A stretch of 64,000 nucleotides of DNA from Pararge aegeria (GCF_905163445.1 NC_053204.1:5029501-5093500), one strand, 5' to 3'; shown: positions 21,330-32,368, counted from the first letter of the stretch. Translations and numbers: made by a program. The notes: generated from the sequence alone by a model not told the origin.

Positions 21330-21430
21330 TGTATTTATCAAAGGCGAGCTTCAACTTGGTAATTAATCATCTTTAATGAGATTTGTTGCCTTAGTTACAG
21401 AAAAATGGCGGCAGGTAAAGATTTTGATGT
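21330..21430 (+). repeat. Dispersed repeat, copy related to 22120-22240
   Basis: TGTATTTATCAAAGG, GGTAATTAATCAT and TTAATGAGATTT occur in the same order and spacing at 22128-22190. The element is unnamed. Confidence 0.55.
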
Positions 21431-21599
21431 ATTTTTACTTACTTGGTTTATTTATATTTGTACTCTCGACGCAAAAGCTCCCTCAAAATAAGTATTGATT
21501 GAAAGGGACTAGTAGAATAATGTAAACTATATTGAAAGTCAACGTTTTTTACATTTTTAATGTGTATACATAATACTTATGGCATCTATATTGATGATA

Positions 21600-21815
21600 A
21601 AAGACCGACACGTGCATAGTACCTACGCTTCGCGACGGGAACTTAGTGACAAGGGTCATATGATTTTAATTTTGCATGTGACGTTAGGGCTGTCTCTGAT
21701 TTCTTTCAGTAAAAACTGTGGCAGTATGTTTAATCAAAAACTATAAGTTTTCGGTTTCACAGGTAAGTCTCAGAGACTGTAAAGTTTTTTCGGTTTTCAT
21801 TTACACGTTGTATAA
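21600..21815 (-). repeat. R8 dispersed repeat, copy 1
   Basis: In reverse this contains GTCTCTGAGACTTACCTGTG, GAAACCGAAAAC, ACTGAAAGAAATCAGA and CGCGAAGCGTAGGTAC, in the same order as the copies at 36118, 42265 and 52978. I see no protein. It may be a non-autonomous DNA element. Confidence 0.75.
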
Positions 21816-22119
21816 TCTGTTCACGCCCAAATATTTAGAAGCCATTGATGCTATCTTTAAGCGATTATGTGTTAAAGGTAAAGTTTAGTATTTTCAGCAA
21901 AATCTTAGGACTTTCATAATGTCAAACGGATAATTAAATTGAGTATATCTTAATTATGTTAGTGAGTTAAATAATAAAATAAATAATTGTCTTTTTATAT
22001 TAAGCGATCTAATTATAAAACTGAAATGTCTTATTCTAAAACTAAAGCGTCCCAAGGTCTAGATCGTTTAAAGTAAAAACAAAATTAATCTAAAATGTAT
22101 TATGGAAGGATGTTTTTGC
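21816..22119. other. Unassigned AT-rich sequence
   Basis: There is no recognisable feature. Confidence 0.4.
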
Positions 22120-22240
22120 GCCGCTCTGTATTTATCAAAGGAGGGTAACTTCGCGACGGTAATTAATCATAGTTAATGAGATTTAGCACTTAGGGGCAAA
22201 AAATATAGCGCCAGATATTATGTTAATATCTTGATGTAGT
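22120..22240 (+). repeat. Dispersed repeat, copy related to 21330-21430
   Basis: This shares TGTATTTATCAAAGG, GGTAATTAATCAT and TTAATGAGATTTAG with the upstream copy. Confidence 0.55.
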
Positions 22241-22369
22241 GGGAACCACGAGCGATTTTAGCAAATAAGAGTATAGAGCTATATAATAGTCATACATCTT
22301 CTATTTCTATGACGTCCTGGTACTTGAAGAAAAGGTTTGCTTACAATTCTTAGTACCGTTAGGAAATTG

Positions 22370-22690
22370 GTGATGACAACCCCCCGTGCCTCGGAGAGCA
22401 CGTTAATCCTTTGGTTCCAGTTATTTTCACTGAGTTGTAATAATAATTTAAACCCACCAACCCGCATTATAGCTGCGTGGTGGGTCTATGCTCTAACTTC
22501 TTTCCTGAGCGTGAAGTAAAGTAGTTTTAGTAGTAAAGCTTTATATGACAGAGCTCTTCCAGGGAAGTCAAACACCATGATCATTTGTGCCGCAGCAATA
22601 TCCGTTCTGAAGGGAATGGTTGCCGGTGTTATTACAGGCAAATGAGGCTTAACAGCTACGCCTTCGGTTGCTGTATTTATGGTGTACCAG
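22370..22690 (+). mobile_element. Two adjoining repeat 3' ends (GTGGTGGGTCTATGC and R9)
   Basis: 22455-22510 carries CAACCCGCATTATAGCTGCG and GTGGTGGGTCTATGCTCTAA, a repeat shared with 17275. 22538-22690 carries AAGCTTTATATGACAGAGCT and GGTTGCCGGTGTTATTACAG, shared with R9 at 37720 and 62030. No coding sequence. Confidence 0.5.
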
Positions 22691-22732
22691 TTACCATGTC
22701 CAACAGGTGGGCAACCTGGTCCGCCGCATTAT

Positions 22733-22790
22733 CACCTGATGAAAGGGCTTGACTAGTAGAATAATATACTCTATATTAGAATGAGTCGGG
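22733..22790 (+). repeat. R7 short dispersed motif
   Basis: CTTGACTAGTAGAATAATAT with a TATATT-GA flank recurs, with changes, at 21503 (+), 30027 (+), 37110-37140 (-) and 55570-55625 (-). Confidence 0.55.
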
Positions 22791-23340
22791 GTTTCTTTTA
22801 ATTTTAAATTTATATAGGCCCAACTAACAAAGGTCAGGAAGCATTCTTGTTGCTGTTGATTAAACATTGCCCGCGAGCACCGTGTTAAAGTAGAAACTGA
22901 AAGCAAAGGACAAAAACAGATTAAACTTTTGCTACAAAGTAATTGCGTTTCTAGTTTAAAATAACTCAGACAAACTGTACTATAAAAACAAATAATTACG
23001 ATTTGCCAGGTCCACATACATGGGATATTAATACGAGTGCAGTGAAAGAGAGGGGAATATTTTGAACGTGTTATAGATAAGGATGCAATATTCATACGGC
23101 ATAGAGTAGGTGCGACACATACTAAGTACCTATGCAGTACTTTATTAAATTATTGTTCGCTTTGGGATTTAGCTGTGCAATTTATTCTATTAATTGAGAA
23201 ACAGTGATAATAAATTTAAATTTTAGAATGCATTCTAAAATGCTTATTAAATAACAAGTTCCTAATATGTATTAAATACACATTTTCACATTAACTGTGT
23301 ATATATAAGTAGGTTTTGTTCTACTACAACTCAGCTGCAA
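22791..23340. other. Unassigned AT-rich sequence
   Basis: No gene or repeat is recognised here. Confidence 0.4.
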
Positions 23341-23341
23341 T

Positions 23342-23475
23342 CTTAACTGGTGGTACGGTGGTATTAATGCAGTCTAAAATAGTAACGTAAATAAGACCCA
23401 TACCCTCAATGGCACATCTTCGTCTGTAGACTAGTAACTAGCCACGGCCGAAGCCTCTCACTAGATAACAAGGTC
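23342..23475 (-). mobile_element. SINE-3 fragment
   Basis: Words AACTGGTGGTACGGTGGTAT, ATGCAGTCTAAAATAGTAAC and TAACTAGCCACGGCCGAAGC are in SINE-3 order on the minus strand. The tRNA-like head is missing. Confidence 0.6.
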
Positions 23476-25490
23476 ATTTCACCTCGTTTTCCTAATTAAT
23501 ATAACTGACTGCGCTTTTGAATTAAAGAAGATTTTATTAAGAGAGCTCTATTTTACACCGACTGTGCGTCACCACGTCAACTGCTGCTGCCCTGCATTAG
23601 ATATCATCATTTATATAAAGTTCTAAGATATGTCATATAATTATAAAAAACTATTATCTCGACTTTCAACAATTGATATAAATAATGATACAATACTAAA
23701 TTGAATATAAAGAGACTCTTTTTGAAGAGTTTTGCCAATTTTTTTTACCGTTTGAACACGTGAGTGTTCAGAAGTCCATGACATCTTAGCTACTGCTCGA
23801 CTTTATGTAATTGAGTTCGTATGTTCCACAGAATCATATCTCAAAATAAAGATAAAAATTAATTTATTATTACGTGGTTACCTGAAATTATACTCAAATT
23901 GCAGTTTTTGAATAAAGACGGTCTGATCAAAATACCTGAAACGTCTACATCTACACTCCAAATAGGCATTTATGTTTTTAAATGTTTAAACAGCTTTTCT
24001 CGTTAAGCTTTATTTGTAATCTTTAAAAAAATGTTTGACGCTAATTTGCTTGTAAGAGCTTCCTAAATGGTTTTTATTTCGCTTTGGATTATAGCATAAT
24101 AATTATTTAGTTATTTTCTGCTAGTTTTTATTATTTCACCACGAGCTACGGAATGAAATGTTAAAATGTTGCCTTTAAGTAAACAAATATGACAAAATAA
24201 TTAAAATCTAAAGACTTTTAAACCACCGCAGAGAAGCTTTATATTATTTTCTTAAATTTTTCGATACTTCAAAATCTAATATGAAGTTTCAATTAACATA
24301 TTGATGTGGTTTGATTGAAAGTGCAATTAGTAGTTAAACGAAAACTATCCTACCCATACTAAAGTAGTCTCCGGACATTTAGGGCCTACAAAAAAAGTGG
24401 CATAACATAGAAATAGATAAGCAGTGTTTTTCCGTGCTCCGACATTTAAACACTGCAATTTTTCCGTTGCGAAAATATGCGTAAACTTAAAAAAAACTTA
24501 TTTCTCAGGCCCTAAATATCTCACTAAAGCAAACTTTGATATCTGCTTCGCTCGGGCAATAAGCTAAACTCATACGATTCTGTTTCAAAAACATCCTTTG
24601 ATTAATTGACACCTCCGTATACAAATTACTCTGTGTCGCGAGGCCGGGAAGCGATTCCTTTTCAGTATTTGCCCCGGCATCTATAGGGGAATACGCGTCG
24701 GTGTCAATTGAATAGCGTTACGCGAATTTACGAGTAAATTAATAACGTTACAAAGTTGTCATTGATAACATAGACTGTTTTTTTTTCTAGCGAACTTTAA
24801 AAAAAGACTTCTGTATTTAATTTAATTTGAAAATGGAACCGAAGGTTTTAAATTGTGGTTTTTAAATTTGTTTCTGTGAAATATCGTGTTGTTTGGATTG
24901 CGAGTTGTTTGGGTGAGTAAATAAATTGTTTTTTCTAAATGAAAATAGATATTTAACTAAGTAAATACTTAATAGAAAATAAAGTTGCATAGAAGCTTTT
25001 GCACATTTAAATCATTTTCTTTCTTTAAAGCTTTTTTGGATATTTATAAAACTGATGTATCGGGTGATTTTATAGAAATGAATGAATACCTTGAACTAGA
25101 AAAAGACATTTAACTGAGCATATTCTAAATTCAAATATTAAGTTATTCCATCTTTTTAAATTGAAGTGTAAGTTCATTTGGTATAAATATGATTTGAATA
25201 GATAGTAAACATAAGATTTTATTTCACGTTTATAATATCTTATGAGATGTAAAGGTTATTACTTTACTATAATTAAATACATAGGTAGGTAAATATTCTT
25301 TAACCCTTTTGCTATATTTATTTGGTAGGTATATCTATTATTTTACTGGTGATTTGTCATTCAGGTTTAATATCATCTTATTAATAAATGTTTTATCAGA
25401 TAAAAGATTTCATGGGAATAAATAGGTTGTATCGGTCACACTTGTGGATAGTATGTATTTATCTTTAAAAGTTATTATTTTTTAGTCATC
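23476..25490. other. About 2 kb of unique AT-rich DNA
   Basis: I see no long open frame, no RNA gene, and no match to other repeats in the window. 24300-24600 has short stretches of moderate GC without coding signal. It could be ordinary intergenic DNA or intron. Confidence 0.5.
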
Positions 25491-25567
25491 ATATCAACCC
25501 TCCGACAATGAGAAGGGTTAAGGCCGTAGTCCACCATGCTGGCCCAGTGCGGATTGGTGGACATTTT
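25490..25567 (-). mobile_element. SINE-1 3' end fragment
   Basis: On the plus strand it reads TCATCATATCAACCC, ACAATGAGAAGGGTTAAGGC and CACCATGCTGGCCCAGTGCG, the reverse complement of the SINE-1 3' half. It abuts LINE-C. Confidence 0.75.
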
Positions 25568-25574
25568 TTTAATG

Positions 25575-25790
25575 GTAAAGTCATATATGTCTTTATTCAA
25601 ATAGGCACATGGATAGCACTTTTGATGCGTTGATTACATACAAAATGTGTACATAGTAGTGAGTAGTGATGGCGATAACTCCATTCGTCAGAATTTATCT
25701 GACCTGATGGGATTCAAAACTAAAGCTACGAGGATTCCAAACGCGCCCTGGTCAAAGAAGAAGCCCACAACAAACTTAGCCAGACGTTCT
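25575..25790 (-). mobile_element. LINE-C 3' end fragment
   Basis: CTTTATTCAAATAGGCACAT, AGCACTTTTGATGCG and GCTACGAGGATTCCAAACGC match LINE-C 3' UTR in reverse. It is more diverged than the copies at 20000 and 34600, and its tail is reduced. Confidence 0.75.
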
Positions 25791-26104
25791 TTTTGTTATC
25801 ACCATCAAAATTAAATTATTAAAGTATTTAATTAGTATTTTAAATTTTTTTTTTTTCATTTTTTTTTTTTTTCTAACTAACTTACGACTAGTTTACAGGA
25901 TATGATCGCTGGTTGTTTGTCTGTGTATCTGCGTATTGAATCGGAGCTAAAACAGCTGTTTTATTGAATAACTTAGGGTTTACTTCTGGGTAGTTCAAAT
26001 ATGTTTTTCGGATATATGTTATAGGGGGCGCAGCGATAGCGAGTTTCTGACGTTGCAAAGAAAGTTTCCAAAAATAGTATATTAAGAACTTGAAGTAATT
26101 TGAC

Positions 26105-26225
26105 ATGACTTGCTATAACGGTGCCGGATATAATGATGAAGAAACCTGCATGAGAGTTCTCCAAAATAATGTTCTTAAAGGCGTATGAAGACTACCGATC
26201 TGCATTTGGTCAGCGTGGTGGACCA
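26105..26225 (+). mobile_element. SINE-1 internal fragment
   Basis: AGAAACCTGCATGAGAGTTC, TCTCCAAAATAATGTTCTTA and TCAGCGTGGTGGACCACC follow SINE-1 order, with a short internal deletion. Both ends are lost. Confidence 0.65.
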
Positions 26226-26670
26226 CCGCCCAAACCATTCTTACCTACTTCGAGAGAAGACCTTTTTTTTTTTTTAATACAGAGAAAATGCCTGACGCAT
26301 AGACAGGGACTTGCACCCACTAAAAACTCTATATGTCCCTCGATAGACCTATAAGTGAGAGCACGGGGTTCACTTGCGTATTCACCGCACTCTCGCCGAG
26401 GTTTTGACCCCCCAGTGCATGGCGGGTCTTATCATCAATGGCCTGATCGCTGCCACATCCTCCACAGAGGCGTGCGCTACACGGCACGCCACCTTCTTAG
26501 GCCTGTTATTAGTTGGGTGACGAACTTCACTCCGAGAGGAGACCCGTGTCTTATATTAAGCTGATAAACGTTTAATAATTATGGTGATGAAGATGAGAAG
26601 GCTATGCTGTTTTGACATAGGTTCTAGCATTATCAATGTTTATAGTTTCTTAGTGTCTGTTTTTTTTTTC
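26226..26670. other. Unassigned, GC-richer stretch
   Basis: 26355-26560 is GC-richer than its surroundings and open on the plus strand, but I cannot match it to a protein family. It ends with a SINE-1-like GAGAGGAGACCCGTGTC. It is probably an unrecognised transposon fragment. Confidence 0.35.
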
Positions 26671-26674
26671 AATT

Positions 26675-26840
26675 TCGTCTTTATTTATTATTATTATTAT
26701 TTATTTAACTCTTTATTTGTACACCACTATGAAGTTAGGAAAAGAAAAAAAACAATAGAAATACAAAGACAGAAGTAGAATACAAAAGGCGGCCTTATCG
26801 CTTAGTAGCGATCTCTGCCAGGCAACCTTTGTGATAAGAA
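26675..26840 (-). mobile_element. LINE-E 3' end
   Basis: In reverse: GCCTGGCAGAGATCGCTACT, GCGATAAGGCCGCCTTTTGT, TATTCTACTTCTGTCTTTGT and a T-rich tail. It matches 50262-50365 and the split copy at 62515-63240. This is a LINE 3' UTR of a kind I recognise from Lepidoptera, with no coding part left. Confidence 0.7.
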
Positions 26841-26959
26841 GAGATTTTTTTTTTTTCAATAACGTATTTTTGCGTGATATTTAAATCTCACCTAATTGCG
26901 ATGCGAATTCATTTCAACAACATCCTATGTAAAATACTTGTCTATAGTTGTTTTTATGC

Positions 26960-27240
26960 ATTTTGTTTTCCCTGGTGGGAAGTGTTGATGCAGTCTAATA
27001 AAGTAGCGGGCTAAACTGTTAGTTGTATAGCAGTTATATAAAACCCTTTACATCTTATCCGTTTATACGCGGCATCGTTACGTAACGCTCAATCGTTTAG
27101 CAGTACGGCTGTACCCCTCAAAAAAGTATCCCATCAGGTCAGATGAATTTTGAAATTAAAAATTCTCAAATACCTCGGGTATCAAACTCGGGACCTCCCC
27201 CACAAAACTAAGCTCTCACTACTACACCAATGAGGACATC
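26960..27240 (-). mobile_element. SINE-3, nearly complete
   Basis: Minus-strand SINE-3 with TGATGCAGTCTAATAAAGTA, AGCGGGCTAAACTGTTAG, ATCGTTTAGCAG and ATCCCATCAGGTCAGA. The tRNA-like head contains a B box seen here as TATCAAACTCGGGACCTCCC. Its A box is degraded. Confidence 0.65.
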
Positions 27241-27301
27241 TATACTTTAATACACTTCATTCAGAGAAAATTAATAAGGGATAATGATGAATGAATGAAT
27301 G

Positions 27302-27562
27302 CCACTGCGGGCTAGCACGGGCAGGAGACAAAAATTATATCCCCCGATTATATCCCCTAACCGGGTATGTAATTAACGTGTCCACCTGCTAAAGCGCGGG
27401 AACATGGAATAGGAGAAGTTTACCCCCGTTTATTATTACACATATATTATTTTGACAGCATGTTGCACTTGTGCGCCAGTACTCTGGGAGTTATTAAAGA
27501 AGATAATTTTTTATCCTTTTCCCGGGGATATAATTGTCTCCTATCCATGCTAGCCGTGCTGG
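27302..27562. mobile_element. MITE with imperfect terminal inverted repeats
   Basis: GGCTAGCACGGGCAGGAGAC at 27309 pairs with the complement of GTCTCCTATCCATGCTAGCC ending at 27555, and both are followed inward by ATTATATCCCC-type words. Length of about 260 bp and lack of coding are typical of a non-autonomous DNA transposon. Superfamily and target duplication are not clear. Confidence 0.7.
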
Positions 27563-27644
27563 TAAATAATAAGTAAAAAATCATTGCCGCTTAATGGTGG
27601 CAAATCAGAATACAGTTGTCACCACCTCTAATCTTCACCCGGGT

Positions 27645-27880
27645 GTTTTTTTTCTTTCAAAGTGAGCGTAGCTTGTGTTATGTGTACTAAGACGACTGAT
27701 GAATATTTTTATGAATAATATACATAAATACTTAGAATATACATATAAACACCCAGACACTGACAAACATTCATTCTCATCACACAAACATTTTGCAGTT
27801 GTGGGAATTGAACCCACGGCCCTGGGCTCAGAAAGCAGGGTCGTTGCAAACTGCGCCAATCGGCCGTCAAAAGACGTTGT
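27645..27880 (-). mobile_element. SINE-2 (tRNA-derived)
   Basis: On the plus strand the B-box complement GGGAATTGAACCCACGGCCC and the head complement GCGCCAATCGGCCGTC mark a tRNA-related 5' part. The 3' end (AAGTGAGCGTAGCTTGTGTT, GTACTAAGACGACTGATGAA) is the block common to all SINE-2 copies. A Pol III promoter is inferred from the A and B boxes. Confidence 0.85.
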
Positions 27881-27905
27881 TGTAAGAGGCGAATAAGAGA
27901 AACCA

Positions 27906-28415
27906 ACGCAGAGTGCGCAGCAGAGTCTTCAGTCGTCTTTACAACTACCGTCTTCTACGATCGCCAACATGTCTTCCCGTCTTCCCAGAAAAACCCAAAA
28001 AAAAAAATTTAAACAGATTACTGCGATAAAAAAACGATAATAATTAAGGTCGTTGATTGCAAAGCCGTTAAGTAAATTAAAAAAAAAAGGCAATCAAAAA
28101 GGACGAAGCGTGCACTTTTATTAAAACTAACGTAAAGCACACAAATATCACGGTCAGAAAAATCCATTCGTCCCAGTCGCCCGGTTTGTAAACCGACGTT
28201 TTAAAATGTATTCGAAAAAAAAAAAGTTCGGTAGCACCTGTTGTTTAAAGAACCGATTCCCAGAGCAACGAAACACGTTTTCATGGCGTAAAAAGCACCC
28301 AAAAAACATGGCGGCGCGATCAATGTATTGAATGAATGATTTAAATAGATTTTTAATTCTGTTGAGACAATTGAATTGCGAGTTATTTAAAACAACATAT
28401 TTTTAATTAACTAAT
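27906..28415. other. Unassigned intergenic sequence
   Basis: Several A-runs and no open frame of note. I recognise nothing here. Confidence 0.4.
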
Positions 28416-28940
28416 AAACATACTAATATTATAAACGTGTAAATATGTGTTGTTTGTTTATACTTACTCTACGCACTTAGTAAGCAACAAATCGAGTTGA
28501 GTTTTCGCATACTGTTAGTTGACAGGATGGAGAGTAGCATAGCCTACTTTTTATCCCAGGAAAACAAACAGTTCTCACGGTTAAAAAAAACCTCAATAGA
28601 CGCAGACGAAGAACAGGGGAAACAGCTATTATCTAACATATAATCATTATCATTATAAATGCTAAAGTTTGGAAAGACGTTTGACAGTCAATCATTCCAA
28701 AGAGGCTAAACGGAGCTGGATAAAATTTAGCACAGAGATAAATTATAGTCTGAATAGTGCGTAGGCTTTTTTATCCTGGAAATATGTATAAATATATATT
28801 TATTTTTAATTTTCTCGGTGCAAGAGATAGATATGTTTTTTTTTGCATAACTAGAGGTAGTTCTGGGGTCAGAGAATAACTATTATTCTCTGTGACATCA
28901 ACATTTTTGTGCAAAAACGAAGTCGCGGGCAGCTGTTGCA
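28416..28940 (+). mobile_element. Helitron-like element (HEL), full-length-like
   Basis: It starts ACTAATATTATAAACGTG and ends AACGAAGTCGCGGGCAGCTG, the start and end words of a repeat family also at 31280-31580, 41567-42012 and 57850-58487. It has a palindromic GC patch near the end and no terminal inverted repeats, which fits non-autonomous Helitrons. It has no replicase. Confidence 0.55.
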
Positions 28941-29084
28941 TGAGAAGCTATGCATAATTTCCCAATTTATTTTAATGTAGGCATCTATGCGTGGTTTGTA
29001 TTAATTTTCTGTGGGTCAGTTCAGATTAGTTTAGGAATTTTGTGTCATGTACATGGATTTTCCATTCATTCATTCACAAAAACC

Positions 29085-29300
29085 GGCACCCTAAAGTTAG
29101 CTATAAGGTTTGTCAGTGTTTACTTTCAATTGTCACAGTCTGCGGGTTCATTCCGGTGATTTTGACAATTGAATTGATTCAATTGTACAAAAATCTCAAA
29201 TTTGATGGTGGTCGGTAGTATATACAAACGTAGAATAATGCGAAAAACTTTGAATTGTTACGCCAAAGAAGTATAACTTCTACACTTGTACACACACGTT
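29085..29300 (+). repeat. R5 dispersed repeat, copy 1
   Basis: GTTAGCTATAAGGTTTGTCA, TCATTCCGGTGATTTTGACA, GAATTGATTCAATTGTACAA and GTTACGCCAAAGAAGTATAA are found in the same order, inverted, at 51183-51480. No protein. AATTGATTCAATT is self-complementary. Confidence 0.75.
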
Positions 29301-29344
29301 TTTCGTTTTTAAAATTAAGTTAAATTATATAATTGATTAATAAA

Positions 29345-29400
29345 AACTACCCGAGCCGGGAAAAGAACCTCCCACCCACACTATCAGGGAGGTCGTCAAA
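29345..29400 (-). mobile_element. SINE-3 head fragment
   Basis: CCGAGCCGGGAAAAGAACCT and CAGGGAGGTCGTC are a degraded reverse complement of the SINE-3 tRNA-like head. Confidence 0.45.
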
Positions 29401-29955
29401 TTACTAGTACCTGGCCACAATATATTCTGGTTTTATTTCCTCTCCACGTCTTAAAGAGTATAAAGCAGATTCATTTTCATAAACATGTTATGATAAACGT
29501 CAACCCTCGATGCAAATTATTGCCTCCACCGATTCTGGTCCACTCATAAAGTGAGTGCATTTGAATGAAAACTTGAACGAATGTAATCGTAAATTTAATG
29601 TATGTAAATACACGTCAGAGTTTTTGCATTGTCCTGTCAAATAACTCACTCCATTTGCGATCAGATTTGACTCTACAGTGCATGTCTGCAATAATTTATA
29701 GGGTTTTTGTACTAATATCTTATAATTTGACATTATCGATTCGACAAGCCATTCATTCTTCATTCGTTCATTACCATGGGCATATAAATGATACAATAAT
29801 TGTATATTGATTCGGATTCTGTTATCGCAATATTTAATGTATAATCAAATCAATTCATTCGTTGACCATTCATTTGGTTAAATTACTGTCACATATTTTT
29901 GATCAGTATGAATAAAAATCTGTAACTATAAAATATCTCTGCGTTTAAAATAATC
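29401..29955. other. Unassigned AT-rich sequence
   Basis: Small open frames on both strands show no family resemblance and are not called. Confidence 0.4.
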
Positions 29956-29959
29956 GTTT

Positions 29960-30060
29960 GTTTATATTATGGTAAATTTCAAATCCAAGATGGCCGCCAC
30001 CACAACTCCCTTAAGGTATCATTGAAATGGCTTGACTAGTACAATAATATACACTAGTGG
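29960..30060 (+). repeat. R6 (AAGATGGCCGCC) repeat next to R7
   Basis: TTTCAAATCCAAGATGGCCG is repeated, inverted, at 37080-37115 and, changed, at 57700. R7 follows at 30022. Their adjacency at three loci suggests R6 and R7 are parts of one element. Confidence 0.55.
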
Positions 30061-30555
30061 GTTTTAACTTTTTCATTTAGTAAATATATTATTAGTGCAA
30101 ACAAATTAACTTCACGATAAATCTGTCTCATAAAAGTCACACTGAATTGAGAATCTCTGACGAATAAAGCAAGTAGATCAAATAGACTTTATCAGACCTA
30201 ACTTCTTTCGCAATGTAAGTAAAATTTATGGCAAAAAAAAGTAGATCAAATACATAAATAAAAAAATTAAAAATAACCAATTGTAAATAAAATCGATGTC
30301 ACTCGCCAAAGGAAATGGTAACAAAAAACAGACCCCTTTTGCCTTTGTTTATATCGGATATAAATAAACCGGTTTTAACGATAAAAGACATAAAAAAAAC
30401 TTTTGTTTTACGCATTGTTTAAATTTCGATCACAGGCAGTTTGTCTGTCAATGATTTATCGATTTTACTGCTCGCTCGTAAAACTGCCAGACCAGGTACC
30501 TATCGTTGCAGTACTTCTCTGCTCCTTGGTACCTTTATTGTTTTTATTCCGATAT
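30061..30555. other. Unassigned AT-rich sequence
   Basis: No feature recognised. Confidence 0.4.
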
Positions 30556-30770
30556 TTCTCTGTTCTGCTCATGAAGGCTTCGGCTGTGGCTAGGTAGTAC
30601 ACGGATAAAGACGTACCGAATTTTACGTTTCGGTACGATGACGACGAAAAAAAATATTGTAAAATGTACCTTACACCTAAAAGGTTAGCGAATTAGCATT
30701 TTAGACTGCATCATCACATACCACCAGGTGAGAATGCAAACGAAGCCTAATTTATATTCAGTATTCATGA
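30556..30770 (+). mobile_element. SINE-3 fragment
   Basis: GAAGGCTTCGGCTGTGGCTA, AAAGACGTACCGAATTTTAC, TTAGACTGCATCATCACATA and ACCACCAGGTGAG follow SINE-3 order. The tRNA-like head is missing. Confidence 0.7.
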
Positions 30771-30994
30771 TGAGAAAAACATGAGTTGATAACAGCCTTA
30801 TGTCCATTTTCACTAAATCTAGGAATCGCCTAAATCGAATGCCTAACGATTTAGGCGGCTACTATAAAAAAACGTTTCACCAATTCTTAGGTCATAACTA
30901 TTGTTATGATGAATTTAGGGAATTCCTTAGATTAGGAGTTACTTATATATGCCTTGTTCATTATGTGAAAACGGGCTTAAGAGTTTAGTCTTTC

Positions 30995-31199
30995 AGTTTA
31001 TCTGTCTGTTTGACTAGCTCGAATATATATAAAATAAAGTTGTGTTAGTTACACCATTTATAACTCAAGAACGCCTGGACAAATTTTTATGATATTTGAT
31101 TTTTTGGATTCCTCTTAGACCGGATTAGGATAATGAGTATTTAAATATACCATTCCACAAAAAATGATCCGCGGTACGAAGTTCGCCGGGACAACTAGT
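30995..31199 (+). mobile_element. HEL-like element ending GACAACTAGT
   Basis: The 3' end TACGAAGTTCGCCGGGACAA and CTAGT resembles the HEL end, while the body (ATTTATAACTCAAGAACGCC) differs. It is followed directly by the 74-bp repeat unit at 31195. Confidence 0.5.
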
Positions 31200-31268
31200 A
31201 TTTATATAAATCTGCCTTATAAGAAATCAGGGAAAAAATTATTTACATACTTAATTAGATAGATATTT
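31195..31268 (+). repeat. 74-bp direct repeat, unit 1 (unit 2 at 31576-31649)
   Basis: From CTAGTATTTATATAAATCTG to TAGATATTT the two units match with three differences at a constant 381-bp offset. They bracket a HEL element. Confidence 0.85.
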
Positions 31269-31274
31269 TTCCCT

Positions 31275-31580
31275 ATCCCTATCCCTACTAATATTATAAA
31301 AGTCAATGTAAGTTTGTTGGTTACGCTTTCACGCAAAAACTACTTAACCGATCCTCATGAAACTTTGTACACATATTCTTGGAGGTGCTAGAAGTAATAT
31401 AGGATACTTTTTATTACGAAATTAAGCTCGGTTCCTTTGGGAGAGGGGAGGAGTGTTTGACGATTTTACACCATAACTCCAACAAATTATAACCGATTTA
31501 AATAATTATTTTTGTACTATAGAGTTTATAATATGTGTTTAATTTTAAAAACGTAGACGAAGTCGCGGGCAACAGCTAGT
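31275..31580 (+). mobile_element. HEL element between two 74-bp repeats
   Basis: It runs from about TATCCCTACTAATATTATAA to GACGAAGTCGCGGGCAACAG and CTAGT. Its body is closely related to 41570-41830 (shared ATCCTCATGAAACTTTGTAC and TTCCTTTGGGAGAGGGGA). No coding capacity. Confidence 0.65.
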
Positions 31581-31672
31581 ATTTATATAAATCTGCCTTA
31601 TAAGAAATCGGGGAAAGAATTATTTACATACTTACTTAGATAGATATTTATAATCAATAAATAAGAGTGCTG

Positions 31673-31970
31673 GGAAGCAGTGATAGCGCATTGGGTACTG
31701 AGCTTGACTTCACTTTCGGGGGGCCGAGTTCGAATCCCAGCAAGCACCTTTTACTATTCTAAGTTATTAAAATATCACTTGCTTGAACGGTGAATGAAAG
31801 TATCGTTAGGAAACCTGCATGCCTGAGATTCCTACATAATGTTCTCCAAGATGTGTGGAGTCCACCAATCCGCATAAGGCCAGCGTGGTGGACTACGGCC
31901 TCAACCCCTTCTCATTGTTGGAGGAGACCCGTGCTCTGTAGTGGGCCGGTGATGGGTTGGTGTGATGATC
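31673..31970 (+). mobile_element. SINE-1, full length
   Basis: The best copy in the window. The head has AGTGATAGCGCATTGGGTAC (A-box region) and CCGAGTTCGAATCCCAGCAA (B box). The body has TTAAAATATCACTTGCTTGA, AGGAAACCTGCATGCCTGAG and CAAGATGTGTGGAGTCCACC. The 3' half has AGGCCAGCGTGGTGGACTAC and CCGTGCTCTGTAGTGGGCCG, ending GGGTTGGTGTGATGATC. It is transcribed by Pol III if active, and mobilised in trans. Confidence 0.85.
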
Positions 31971-31974
31971 AATA

Positions 31975-32368
31975 TGTCTCCATAAAATAAGTTCATATGA
32001 GAGAGAAAAAAAACATGAGAGTTATAGGTAAGAATAAAATAAAGACAGAAAGTTGACTTGCCCATTTCCAAAGAAACCGGAGATCTCAAGATTTACCCTC
32101 GTAAATAAAAACGAGGGTTAAAAAGTAGATTAAAAATGTTGGTAAAAAAATAATTATTTACTTCGGCTCTTATCACACAGTCATCTTTATTTCATCTAAC
32201 CATGCTCTAGTGTACAACTTTATTTCATCTCAGGTAGTAGTGAAATATTTGGGTTCCGTGCTGAGTTTCTTAAAGATGCATCTTAAATTCTTGTTTTACG
32301 CAGGAACGGGGCAACGGATCGAAGTGATATATTTTCATAGTGATAACAAAATATAAAAAAAATTTAGG
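31975..32368. other. Unassigned AT-rich sequence
   Basis: No recognisable gene or repeat. Confidence 0.4.
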
